Assembly (NCBI GenBank): GCA_963841945.1
Contig: CAWJFC010000016.1
Span: forward strand, 62,001 to 126,000
Direction of reading: 5' to 3'
Origin: Acidiflorens sp963841945
GTDB lineage: Bacteria > Acidobacteriota > Terriglobia > Terriglobales > Acidobacteriaceae
DNA: 64,000 bases
The notes below the pieces were generated by a model. The model was given only the letters and a program-made list of their open reading frames with translations. It was not told the origin of the DNA and searched no databases. Below are positions 44,075-51,600 of the stretch, piece after piece. The translations under genes and the position numbers were made by a program. Numbering within the stretch: position 1 is the stretch's first letter; the number at the start of each line of letters is the position of its first letter.

Positions 44075-45406
44075 ATGAGCAATGGATTTGCTTTCGGCGA
44101 CCCTAAGCCGTCCCCTGACAACTACGACACTTTTAACCCCCAAGATGTTTTCGCGGATTCTGGAATCAACGTCACGGCTGTTCCTGAAGCGATACCGAAA
44201 CCCTGGCGGACACCGTCCGCCATGACGCTCGACGAAGTGCTGGGCGCGGCTGCCGTGCAGAGCATACAGAATTCCGGGAGCATCGTATTCCATTGCATCG
44301 GCGACACAGGTGGAGTCAAGGAGCCAGCGCATCAGTTCGCGGTAGCCGACGCAATGACTGCTGATATGGCCAACAACAAAAACGGAGAACCTTCGTTTCT
44401 TTTTCACCTGGGTGACGTCGTCTACTACTTCGGACAGGAAGTTTATTACTTCGATCAGTTCTATGATCCGTATCGCGACTATAACGCTCCAATCTTCGCG
44501 ATCCCCGGTAACCATGATGGGGTGATGTTTCCGAAGGAAGTAGCGAAATATTCGCTCGAGCCCTTCTGGAACAATTTCTGCACAAAATCTCCAGCTCATC
44601 TTGCCGAGTCACAGGGCTGTGCGCGAACCACGATGACGCAGACCGGCGTCTATTTCACACTCGACGCGCCGTTCGTCAAGATCATCGGGCTCTACTCCAA
44701 CACGTCGGAGCTGGTTGGAACGCTCCGTGGACCGGGCGGAGACACGCAGCAACTCAGTTTTCTCGCTAATCAGTTGCAGGCCGCTGTCACACAACGAAAG
44801 CAGGGGGATCAACGCGCGCTGATTATCACAGTCCATCACCCACCCTTCACCGGAGGCGTGGACCATTTCCCCAGCCCGGCGATGCTGAAGGATATTGATG
44901 CCGCCTGCAAGACGGCAGGCATTATGCCCGACCTCGTCCTATCGGGCCACGCGCACCTGTATGAGCGTTACAACCGTACGATCGGCGGGCGCGAGATTCC
45001 TTATGCTGTTGCGGGGAATGGCGGCTACTACAACCTTGAAGGCATGAAGACGGGAAACAACGGCGCTCCGCCGCAGCCGGGCGCGCAAGGGACGGACGGC
45101 CAAGGCAATCCTCTGGTACTGAAAGCATACGCGGAGAGCACTTTCGGTTTTTTGAGAATCACAGTCGATGGATCATCGATTCTGGTTGAATCGATCGGCG
45201 TGGACGAAGCCTCGGGCAGCACTTCGCCGTTGGACAATTTCACAGTCGATCTTGTTAAACATGTCGTCAGCGACGGCGCGAGCGCGCTTAAAGGGCGAGT
45301 TTCGACCATGCGGAGAGGCGTTCTTCCAAAGACTAAGGTGAAACGAGTTGTGAGCGGCCGCGGCCGGGCTTCGAAAAAACAGGCCCGCACCAAAAAGAAG
45401 AAATAA
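44075..45406 (+). CDS. Calcineurin-like metallophosphoesterase (purple acid phosphatase-like)
   Basis: A 443-residue phosphatase with the metallophosphoesterase motifs in order: FHCIGDTGG, FLFHLGDVVYYFG, FAIPGNHDG, ALIITVHHPPF and LVLSGHAHLYERYNR. The GHAHLYER block is typical of purple acid phosphatases and related phosphodiesterases. No signal peptide is visible, although relatives are usually exported. The C-terminus is very basic (KTKVKRVVSGRGRASKKQAR; KKKK), as if it binds nucleic acid or polyphosphate. Ribosome site AAGGAG. Its end is convergent with folK. Confidence 0.85.
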   Translation: MSNGFAFGDPKPSPDNYDTFNPQDVFADSGINVTAVPEAIPKPWRTPSAMTLDEVLGAAAVQSIQNSGSIVFHCIGDTGGVKEPAHQFAVADAMTADMANNKNGEPSFLFHLGDVVYYFGQEVYYFDQFYDPYRDYNAPIFAIPGNHDGVMFPKEVAKYSLEPFWNNFCTKSPAHLAESQGCARTTMTQTGVYFTLDAPFVKIIGLYSNTSELVGTLRGPGGDTQQLSFLANQLQAAVTQRKQGDQRALIITVHHPPFTGGVDHFPSPAMLKDIDAACKTAGIMPDLVLSGHAHLYERYNRTIGGREIPYAVAGNGGYYNLEGMKTGNNGAPPQPGAQGTDGQGNPLVLKAYAESTFGFLRITVDGSSILVESIGVDEASGSTSPLDNFTVDLVKHVVSDGASALKGRVSTMRRGVLPKTKVKRVVSGRGRASKKQARTKKKK

Positions 45407-45445
45407 AAAAAGAAATAAAGGGTGCCGCCGGAACTTGCTCCGGCG
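45406..45445 (-). terminator. Terminator after folK
   Basis: CGCCGGA-ACTTGC-TCCGGCG (45426-45445), a 7-bp stem. On the minus strand it is followed by CACCC and a T-rich stretch (TTTATTTCTTTTTTT). It lies just after the folK stop and would end the dcw transcript; on the plus strand there is no T-run. Confidence 0.65.
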
Positions 45446-45448
45446 AGG

Positions 45449-45928
45449 CTACATTCGGCGCACAATTTGATCTGCGAACAAGGCCGACAGGATCTCGCTG
45501 GCGGTCTTATTGAGGATTGGATTGCGCGCGTCGGGGGCGATCTCCACCAAGGGTACCAGGACAAACCTGCGCTCGTGCATTTTGGGATGTGGAATGGTAA
45601 GGCCCGCTTCGTTTATGACCTGATCGCCGAAGAGGAGCAGGTCGATATCGATCTTGCGCGGACCTTTGTCGCGAAGGCGCAGGCGGCCCATCCGTGCTTC
45701 GATGGCGAGGACGGACTTCAACAGTTCGATCGGGGTGCTTTGAGTTCCGAGCTCAACTACGCAGTTCACGAACCAAGGCTGGTCTTGGAGTTCGACCGGC
45801 TGGGTTTCATAGAACGATGAAAGCGCTCGGATGGAGCCGGCAACCTTCAATTGCGTGATCGCTTCGCGCAGGTTGGCCTCGCGATCTCCAAGGTTCGAAC
45901 CGAGCGAAAGATAGGCGACTTCTGCCAT
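45449..45928 (-). CDS. folK: 7,8-dihydro-6-hydroxymethylpterin pyrophosphokinase
   Basis: A 159-residue HPPK that transfers pyrophosphate from ATP to hydroxymethyl-dihydropterin in folate synthesis. VAYLSLGSNLGDREANLREA (N-terminal glycine loop), SSFYETQPVELQDQPWFVNC, RLRDKGPRKIDIDLLLFGDQ (the RxxxxGPRxxDxDLL metal site) and IPHPKMHERRFVLVPLVEIA are all present. I start at 45928 (MAEVAYLSLGSN) rather than the frame opening at 45958. It lies 30 bases after murD and is probably co-transcribed. folK here takes the place where ftsW, murG and murC usually follow murD. Confidence 0.95.
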   Translation of the reverse strand: MAEVAYLSLGSNLGDREANLREAITQLKVAGSIRALSSFYETQPVELQDQPWFVNCVVELGTQSTPIELLKSVLAIEARMGRLRLRDKGPRKIDIDLLLFGDQVINEAGLTIPHPKMHERRFVLVPLVEIAPDARNPILNKTASEILSALFADQIVRRM

Positions 45929-45958
45929 TTGTTTCTTTCCGAGTCGAAGAACGCGCAA

Positions 45959-47338
45959 TCAATCACGGGCCTGGGATAGATCGCGAGCGCCAGCGAGAGA
46001 ACGTACGGCGTCTTTGAAGACGCTGCCGCGGTGCTCGTAATTCTGGAACTGGCCGAAGCTAGAGCAAGCGGGCGCAAGAAGCACGATGTCGCCGCAAACG
46101 GCGGAGGCCGCGGCGCGCTGGACAGCGTTCTCAAGGGTTTCGGCGTGATCGATTTCGGCGGCGGACTGAATGTGGGATTCGATTTTGGCGGCTGCCGCGC
46201 CGATGGTGTAGACGCGCTTTACGCGGGCGCGCAGCAGGTCATTGAGGACCGTGTAGTCGCTGCCCTTGTCTTTACCACCGAGAATGAGGTGAATGTTGGC
46301 GGGAAATGATTCGAGGGCTTTGATGGTGGCATCAACGTTGGTGGCCTTGGAGTCGTTGTAGTAATCAACGCCCGCGACTTTGGCTACGAATTCGAGGCGG
46401 TGCTCGACGGCTTTGAAGTTCTGGACAGCACTGCGAATTTGGGCGGGCTGGGCTCCAGCAAGCATGCCTACCGAAATTGCAGCGAGTACATTTTCGAGGT
46501 TGTGCGCGCCTTTGAGTGGAATTTCAGAGAGGGGCATGATCTCTTGCTCTTTATGACCGTCGCGGAAGTGGATGTGAGCGCCGCGGACGAAGGCTCCGAC
46601 GGCAATTTCTTTCTTGCGACTGAAGAGGAAGCGCTGGGCCAGCGTGCGCTCGGCGAGAGCGATGGTGGTTGGATCGTCGGCGTTCAGAACAGTGAAGTCC
46701 TCGGGGCCCTGATTTTCGAAGATGCGAGCCTTGGCGTTGATGTAGTTGGCGAATGTTTTGTGGCGGTCGAGATGGTCGGGCGTGATGTTGAGGATGACGG
46801 CGATGTGCGGGCGAAAGTCGACGATGGTTTCGAGTTGGAAGCTGGAGACTTCGAGAACGATCCAGGTGTCGGGCGTGGCCTGATCGACAAAACTGATCGC
46901 CGGAGTGCCGATGTTGCCGCCGACAAGAACGGGAATTCCTGCGGCGGCTAGGATTTCTCCGGTTAGGCTGGTGGTGGTAGTTTTGCCGTTGGCTCCGGTG
47001 ATGGCAGCGATTGGGCCGGGTAGAAAATGCGCTGCGAGCTCGATTTCTCCGATGACTTTTTCGCCGAGACTGCGGGCTTGAACCAGTTGTGGAGCGTCGA
47101 CGGGAACACCCGGGCTAACGACGATCAGATCCTGGTCGCGGAACGTGCGGTCGCCGTGGCCTCCGGTTTCGACGGCGATGCCATGCTCGAGGAGAAGAAG
47201 GATTTCCTGGCGAAGTTCGGCTTCCGGCTTGGAGTCGGAGACGGTGACACGAGCGCCACGGGACTTTAGAAATAGAGCCGAGGCCACGCCGGATTTGCCG
47301 AGGCCGACAACGAGGACGCGTTTGTCTTGCAGATCCAT
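45959..47338 (-). CDS. murD: UDP-N-acetylmuramoylalanine-D-glutamate ligase
   Basis: A 459-residue Mur ligase adding D-glutamate to UDP-MurNAc-L-Ala. VLVVGLGKSGVASALFLKSR starts the N-terminal Rossmann domain, AAITGANGKTTTTSLTGEIL is the P-loop, ILNITPDHLDRH is the central block with the metal-binding His, and HRLEFVAKVAGVDYYNDSKA with KATNVDATIKAL is the MurD-specific C-domain (the 'DSKATN' motif). FGQFQNYEHRGSVFKDAV closes the gene. Last Mur gene of this cluster; a 15-bp-armed inverted repeat lies between it and mraY. Confidence 0.96.
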   Translation of the reverse strand: MDLQDKRVLVVGLGKSGVASALFLKSRGARVTVSDSKPEAELRQEILLLLEHGIAVETGGHGDRTFRDQDLIVVSPGVPVDAPQLVQARSLGEKVIGEIELAAHFLPGPIAAITGANGKTTTTSLTGEILAAAGIPVLVGGNIGTPAISFVDQATPDTWIVLEVSSFQLETIVDFRPHIAVILNITPDHLDRHKTFANYINAKARIFENQGPEDFTVLNADDPTTIALAERTLAQRFLFSRKKEIAVGAFVRGAHIHFRDGHKEQEIMPLSEIPLKGAHNLENVLAAISVGMLAGAQPAQIRSAVQNFKAVEHRLEFVAKVAGVDYYNDSKATNVDATIKALESFPANIHLILGGKDKGSDYTVLNDLLRARVKRVYTIGAAAAKIESHIQSAAEIDHAETLENAVQRAAASAVCGDIVLLAPACSSFGQFQNYEHRGSVFKDAVRSLAGARDLSQARD

Positions 47339-47350
47339 GAATTCTATTTC

Positions 47351-47418
47351 ACCACAGAGTCACAGAGACGATGAAAACGCTAATTCTATCTTTCCCTGCG
47401 TGACTGTGACTCGGTGGT
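47351..47418. repeat. Inverted repeat of the ACCACAGAGTCACAG family between mraY and murD
   Basis: ACCACAGAGTCACAG (47351-47365) and CTGTGACTCGGTGGT (47404-47418) are reverse complements at 14 of 15 positions, with 38 bases between. It forms a strong hairpin inside the dcw operon. Related single copies occur at 13118 and 41330. Confidence 0.75.
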
Positions 47419-47423
47419 AAGAG

Positions 47424-48557
47424 TCATCGCAGTTTTAGCGTCGTCAGAGCAAACAGCGCGAACACGAGCGACGCAATCCAGAAGCGCACGATCACTTTCG
47501 ACTCCGACCAGCCTAACAGCTCGAAATGGTGATGGATGGGCGCCATTTTGAAAATTCTTTTTTTGCGCAACTTGTAGGACCCAACTTGCAAGATCACGGA
47601 GAGCGCTTCGATGACGAAGACTCCGCCGATGAAGGGGAGCAGCAATTCCTGCTTGATCATGACCGCGACGGTGCCGATGGCGCCGCCAAGTGCGAGCGAG
47701 CCGACATCGCCCATGAAAACTTCGGCGGGATGGGCGTTGTACCAAAGGAATCCAATGGCGGAGCCGACCATGGCGCCGCAGAAAATGGTGAGTTCGCCGA
47801 TCTGCGGCATGCGCTGGAGTTCGAGATACGCAGCGAAGGTGGCGTGGCCGCTGAGGTAGGTGAGGACGGCGAGCGCTCCGGCAGCGATGACTGTGCAGCC
47901 GATGGCTAGGCCATCGAGGCCGTCGGTGAGATTGACAGCGTTACTAGAGCCGACAATCACGATCACAACGAAAGCGACGAATGGCAAAAACGCTATCGGC
48001 CAGAGATGCGGATCTCTTGCCAGACGCTCGATCACGAGGTCGGGCTTGAACTGCTTGAAAAATGGAACGACGAGTTTGGTGGAGTATTCTCCGCGATGGT
48101 CGAGGAAGATGAGCGCGATGGCGATGACAACGCTCGAGGCGACCTGGTAGCCGAGTTTGGCGCGCGCGGTTAGGCCGAGATTACGTCGATGAACGACTTT
48201 CAGGTAATCGTCGGTGAAGCCGATGGCCGCGAAGGCGAGGGTAGCGAAGACGGCAATCCAGACGAAGGGGTTGCTGAGGTCGGCCCATAGCAGTGTGGGC
48301 ACGAGGATGGCGATGGCGATGAGCAGACCGCCCATGGTCGGAGTGCCGGCTTTTTTCTGATGCGCTTGCGGACCTTCTTCGCGGATATACTGACCGATTT
48401 GAAAATCACGCAGGCGTTGAATGACGATGGGGCCGACGATGAGGCCGGTGAAGAGGGCGGTGAGACTGGCGAAAGCGGTGCGAAAAGTCAGATAACGAAA
48501 AATGCGGAAGGGCGGGAAGTAGTGAAAGAGCTTCAGGTATAAGAGCCAATAAAGCAA
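47424..48557 (-). CDS. mraY: Phospho-N-acetylmuramoyl-pentapeptide transferase
   Basis: A 377-residue inner-membrane enzyme of ten helices that moves phospho-MurNAc-pentapeptide to undecaprenyl phosphate, making lipid I. HQKKAGTPTMGGLLIAIAIL is the signature, FAAIGFTDDYLKVV carries the Asp-Asp pair, NAVNLTDGLDGLAIGC is the second Asp motif, and FKMAPIHHHFELLGWSESKV is the HHH loop. The start is TTG at 48557 with GGAGG four bases upstream; no ATG is available before the first helix. Confidence 0.95.
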   Translation of the reverse strand: MLYWLLYLKLFHYFPPFRIFRYLTFRTAFASLTALFTGLIVGPIVIQRLRDFQIGQYIREEGPQAHQKKAGTPTMGGLLIAIAILVPTLLWADLSNPFVWIAVFATLAFAAIGFTDDYLKVVHRRNLGLTARAKLGYQVASSVVIAIALIFLDHRGEYSTKLVVPFFKQFKPDLVIERLARDPHLWPIAFLPFVAFVVIVIVGSSNAVNLTDGLDGLAIGCTVIAAGALAVLTYLSGHATFAAYLELQRMPQIGELTIFCGAMVGSAIGFLWYNAHPAEVFMGDVGSLALGGAIGTVAVMIKQELLLPFIGGVFVIEALSVILQVGSYKLRKKRIFKMAPIHHHFELLGWSESKVIVRFWIASLVFALFALTTLKLR

Positions 48558-48573
48558 TCCGCCTCCGAAAAAC

Positions 48574-48612
48574 AGTTCTCACTTTTTAGTTCTTAGTTCT
48601 CAGTTCTCAGTT
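48574..48612. repeat. AGTTCTC-family repeat between murF and mraY
   Basis: AGTTCTCAC, TTTTTAGTTCTTAGTTCTCA and GTTCTCAGTT: four degenerate seven-base units. It runs right up to the murF stop codon. The same family lies before ftsI and gyrA. Confidence 0.7.
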
Positions 48613-50011
48613 AAATCTTTTTGCCTACAGGGTCATTCGCACTCACGATTTTTACATTCCATGTTTCCAGAGCTTTTTCCAGCTTTACCCCGCGCGAGGC
48701 TTTCAGCAAAACCACGTCACCAGCGCGCGTCTCGCGAGCCAGCCAGTCGCCAGCTTCTTCGGGAGTAGCTACGAATTCGGCACGGATTCCGGATTTTCGG
48801 GCGGCCTCGACCGTCATGTTAGCTAAGCCCCGCACTCCCAAGAGCACGTCGATCGCCTTTTCGCCGATGTGTTGCCCACACTGGCGATGCAGCTCTCCGC
48901 CTTCGGGACCAAGCTCGAGCATCTCGCCCGCGACTACAATGCGGCGTTGTGCTGGCATAGCGGCAAGCGTGTCGACCATCGCGTTGAGGGCGTTCGGATT
49001 GCAATTGTAACAATCGTTGATGATCGTGATGTTGCCTAGGTGAACGACCTCGCCGCGCTTATCCGCCGGGGCCATCGCGGGCAAGGCATTGGCAATTTCA
49101 GAGGGGATGATGCCGTGCTCCAGCGCGACCGCGGCGGCGGCGAGCACGTTGTAGACGTTGTGTTGACCGAGCAACGGGCTGTGTATGGATTGACGCAGGC
49201 CGTCGCAAATCAGGTCAAAGCGCGTGCCCTCGGCTCCGACGGATTCGATATTTTCGGCACGAACGTCGGCCACGGACCTCAGACCGAAGAGGACGACTTT
49301 ACCTTTGAAATCGCGGCCGAACTGGCTGACATATTCGTCGTCGGCGTTGAGGAAGGCGGCGCCGGTGGCAGGCAAGGACTCGATCAGTTCGTATTTGGCG
49401 CGCGCGATCCCGGCGATCGAATCGAAAAACTCCAGATGCACAGGACCAACATTGGTCACGAGACCTTCGTTCGGGAGCGCGATTCGCGCAAGCGCGGCAA
49501 TTTCGCCGGCGTGGTTCATCCCCATTTCGACGACAGCGAGATCGTATTCGGGCTCGAGCGTAAGCAGCCCGAGGGGCAGGCCGAAGTGATTGTTGAAGTT
49601 GCCTTTGGTGCGATGAACACGGTATTTCGTCGAAAGCAGGTGCCCCACGGCTTCTTTGGTGGTGGTCTTGCCCATCGAGCCGGTGATGCCGATGGCGGTC
49701 TTTCCCCACAATTTTCGGACGGCGGTAGCCAGGGTTTGAAGCGCGACTAACGTGTCGTCGACGGCGAGCAGATTTTTGAGATTGGGATAGCGCGGGAGAT
49801 GGTCTTTGCGTACAACGGCGGCGATCGCTCCGCGAGCCAGAGCTGGGTCTACGAAATCGTGTCCATCGAAGCGCTCGCCTTTTACGGCGAAGAAGAGATC
49901 GCCGGGTTGGACGGTGCGCGAATCGATGGAATATCCCTGGGCGATTGCGCGCGGGTCAGGCCCTCCCCCGGCGGCCAGGAACTCGACTATGCGTGAGAGC
50001 GGGAGCTTCAT
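48611..50011 (-). CDS. murF: UDP-N-acetylmuramoyl-tripeptide-D-alanyl-D-alanine ligase
   Basis: A 466-residue Mur ligase adding D-Ala-D-Ala. It begins MKLPLSRIVEFLAAGGG. SIDSRTVQPGDLFFAVKGER is the N-domain, AIGITGSMGKTTTKEAVGHL is the P-loop, KGNFNNHFGLPLGLL and VVEMGMNHAGEIAALARIAL are central blocks, and INDCYNCNPNALNAMVDTLA is the MurF-specific C-domain. The ATG at 50011 overlaps the murE stop as ATGA, which decides the start and implies coupling. Confidence 0.96.
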   Translation of the reverse strand: MKLPLSRIVEFLAAGGGPDPRAIAQGYSIDSRTVQPGDLFFAVKGERFDGHDFVDPALARGAIAAVVRKDHLPRYPNLKNLLAVDDTLVALQTLATAVRKLWGKTAIGITGSMGKTTTKEAVGHLLSTKYRVHRTKGNFNNHFGLPLGLLTLEPEYDLAVVEMGMNHAGEIAALARIALPNEGLVTNVGPVHLEFFDSIAGIARAKYELIESLPATGAAFLNADDEYVSQFGRDFKGKVVLFGLRSVADVRAENIESVGAEGTRFDLICDGLRQSIHSPLLGQHNVYNVLAAAAVALEHGIIPSEIANALPAMAPADKRGEVVHLGNITIINDCYNCNPNALNAMVDTLAAMPAQRRIVVAGEMLELGPEGGELHRQCGQHIGEKAIDVLLGVRGLANMTVEAARKSGIRAEFVATPEEAGDWLARETRAGDVVLLKASRGVKLEKALETWNVKIVSANDPVGKKI

Positions 50012-51549
50012 GCGGTGGTCTCTGCGCGGCTTTCCCGACGTTCCAGAGCACATTCATAGCCAAGCGACACGAGCGTTTCGCGGGCGACTTCAACATCGTC
50101 GAAGGGGATCGACTTGCCATTGGAGGTTTGCGTTTTTTCGTGACCCTTACCAGCGAGGAGGACGATGTCACCGGGAGTTGCTTGCGCGACGGCGAGCGCG
50201 ATGGCTTTACGGCGATCTGGCTCGATTACGTATTTTGTGCCCGATTTCTGAAGGCCGACTAATGCGTCATTGATGATGGCCAGCGGATCTTCCGAGCGCG
50301 GATTGTCGGAGGTTAGGACCACGAAATCGCTTCCCTTCCCAGCCGCTTCTCCCATCAGTGGACGCTTGGCGCGGTCACGGTCGCCGCCGCAACCGAAGAG
50401 AGTGATGACTTTTCCTCTGAAGCCAGCTTGGGCAACAAAGTCATGGGCTAACGCTGTGAGGTTGCGAAGGGCATCGTCGGTGTGGGCATAGTCGACGACT
50501 ACCGTGAAGGGCTGGCCACAATCGACGCGCTCGAAGCGTCCGGGGACACGGGCGAGGTTCGCGATTCCTTTTGTGATCGCTTCAGGGGAGCAGTTGCGCG
50601 CATAGGCAGCGGCCGCGGCCGCGAGGACGTTATAGACATTTATCTGGCCGATGAGCGGCGTCCAGACGGCGAGATTGCCCGCCGGGCTTGCCATCTGGAA
50701 GCGGGTGCCGCTCGGCGAGATTTGGAGTAACTCAGCGTGGAAGTCGCCGGCGGTCAGGCCGTAGGAGAAAACCAGTTCGCTTTTCTTGCCGGCAAACTTT
50801 AACAGTTCGCGGCCGTATTGATCGTCGGAGTTAAGGATGGCGGCGCGCGGCGGCTCCGTTCCGCAGCCCTCGAATAAAACCTGCTTGGCGCGGAAGTACT
50901 CGTCCATCGTGTGGTGATAGTCGAGATGGTCGCGCGTTAGATTGGTGAAGACCGCGACATCGAATGGAATTCCGAAAACCCGCTGCTGCTCGAGCGCGTG
51001 CGAAGAGACTTCCATCACGGATTCAGTCACGCCATCGGCAAGGCCCTCCGCGAGCAATTGATTCAGTTCGAGCGATTCGGGGGTGGTGTGCGGAGCGGGC
51101 AGAATTTTTCCGGCAACATGGTATTCGATGGTACCGACGAGCGCGGTCTTACGGCCCGCGGCCTTCAAGATCGATTCAAGGATGAAAGCGGTAGTGCTTT
51201 TTCCGTTGGTGCCGGTAATGCCGGTATTGGCAATGCGCTCGGCGGGGCGCTGGTAGAAATTGGCGCTTAAGCGGGCTAGAGCGCGACGTCCGTGCGGAAC
51301 CTGCGCCCAGGCGACCTCGGAACGTGGCGTTTCCGCAGCCGAGTCGGTGACGATTGCCACGGCTCCGGCAGCGATCGCTTGATCGATGAAGCGATTGCCG
51401 TCGCTTGATTCTCCTTTCATGGCTACGAAGACGGTTCCCGGTTTAACGCGACGGGAATCGTATTCGATGGCTGTGACCGAAGGACCGCCGGACGAATTTC
51501 CGCTTCGGCAGAATACCTCTACGCCGTCGAGCAGTTGTTGGAAGGTCAT
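50008..51549 (-). CDS. murE: UDP-N-acetylmuramoyl-tripeptide synthetase, meso-DAP adding
   Basis: A 513-residue Mur ligase. IEYDSRRVKPGTVFVAMKGE is the N-domain, NTGITGTNGKSTTAFILESI is the P-loop, VMEVSSHALEQQRVFGIPFD and FTNLTRDHLDYHHTMDEYFR are central blocks, and VLTSDNPRSEDPLAIINDAL carries the DNPR motif that selects meso-diaminopimelate over lysine. The wall should therefore be of the Gram-negative mDAP type. Ends in ATGA with murF. Confidence 0.96.
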   Translation of the reverse strand: MTFQQLLDGVEVFCRSGNSSGGPSVTAIEYDSRRVKPGTVFVAMKGESSDGNRFIDQAIAAGAVAIVTDSAAETPRSEVAWAQVPHGRRALARLSANFYQRPAERIANTGITGTNGKSTTAFILESILKAAGRKTALVGTIEYHVAGKILPAPHTTPESLELNQLLAEGLADGVTESVMEVSSHALEQQRVFGIPFDVAVFTNLTRDHLDYHHTMDEYFRAKQVLFEGCGTEPPRAAILNSDDQYGRELLKFAGKKSELVFSYGLTAGDFHAELLQISPSGTRFQMASPAGNLAVWTPLIGQINVYNVLAAAAAAYARNCSPEAITKGIANLARVPGRFERVDCGQPFTVVVDYAHTDDALRNLTALAHDFVAQAGFRGKVITLFGCGGDRDRAKRPLMGEAAGKGSDFVVLTSDNPRSEDPLAIINDALVGLQKSGTKYVIEPDRRKAIALAVAQATPGDIVLLAGKGHEKTQTSNGKSIPFDDVEVARETLVSLGYECALERRESRAETTA

Positions 51550-51600
51550 CGAGGTGATTCTATTGGACGGTCAGCATCCAGAAATGTCAATCGATCTATC

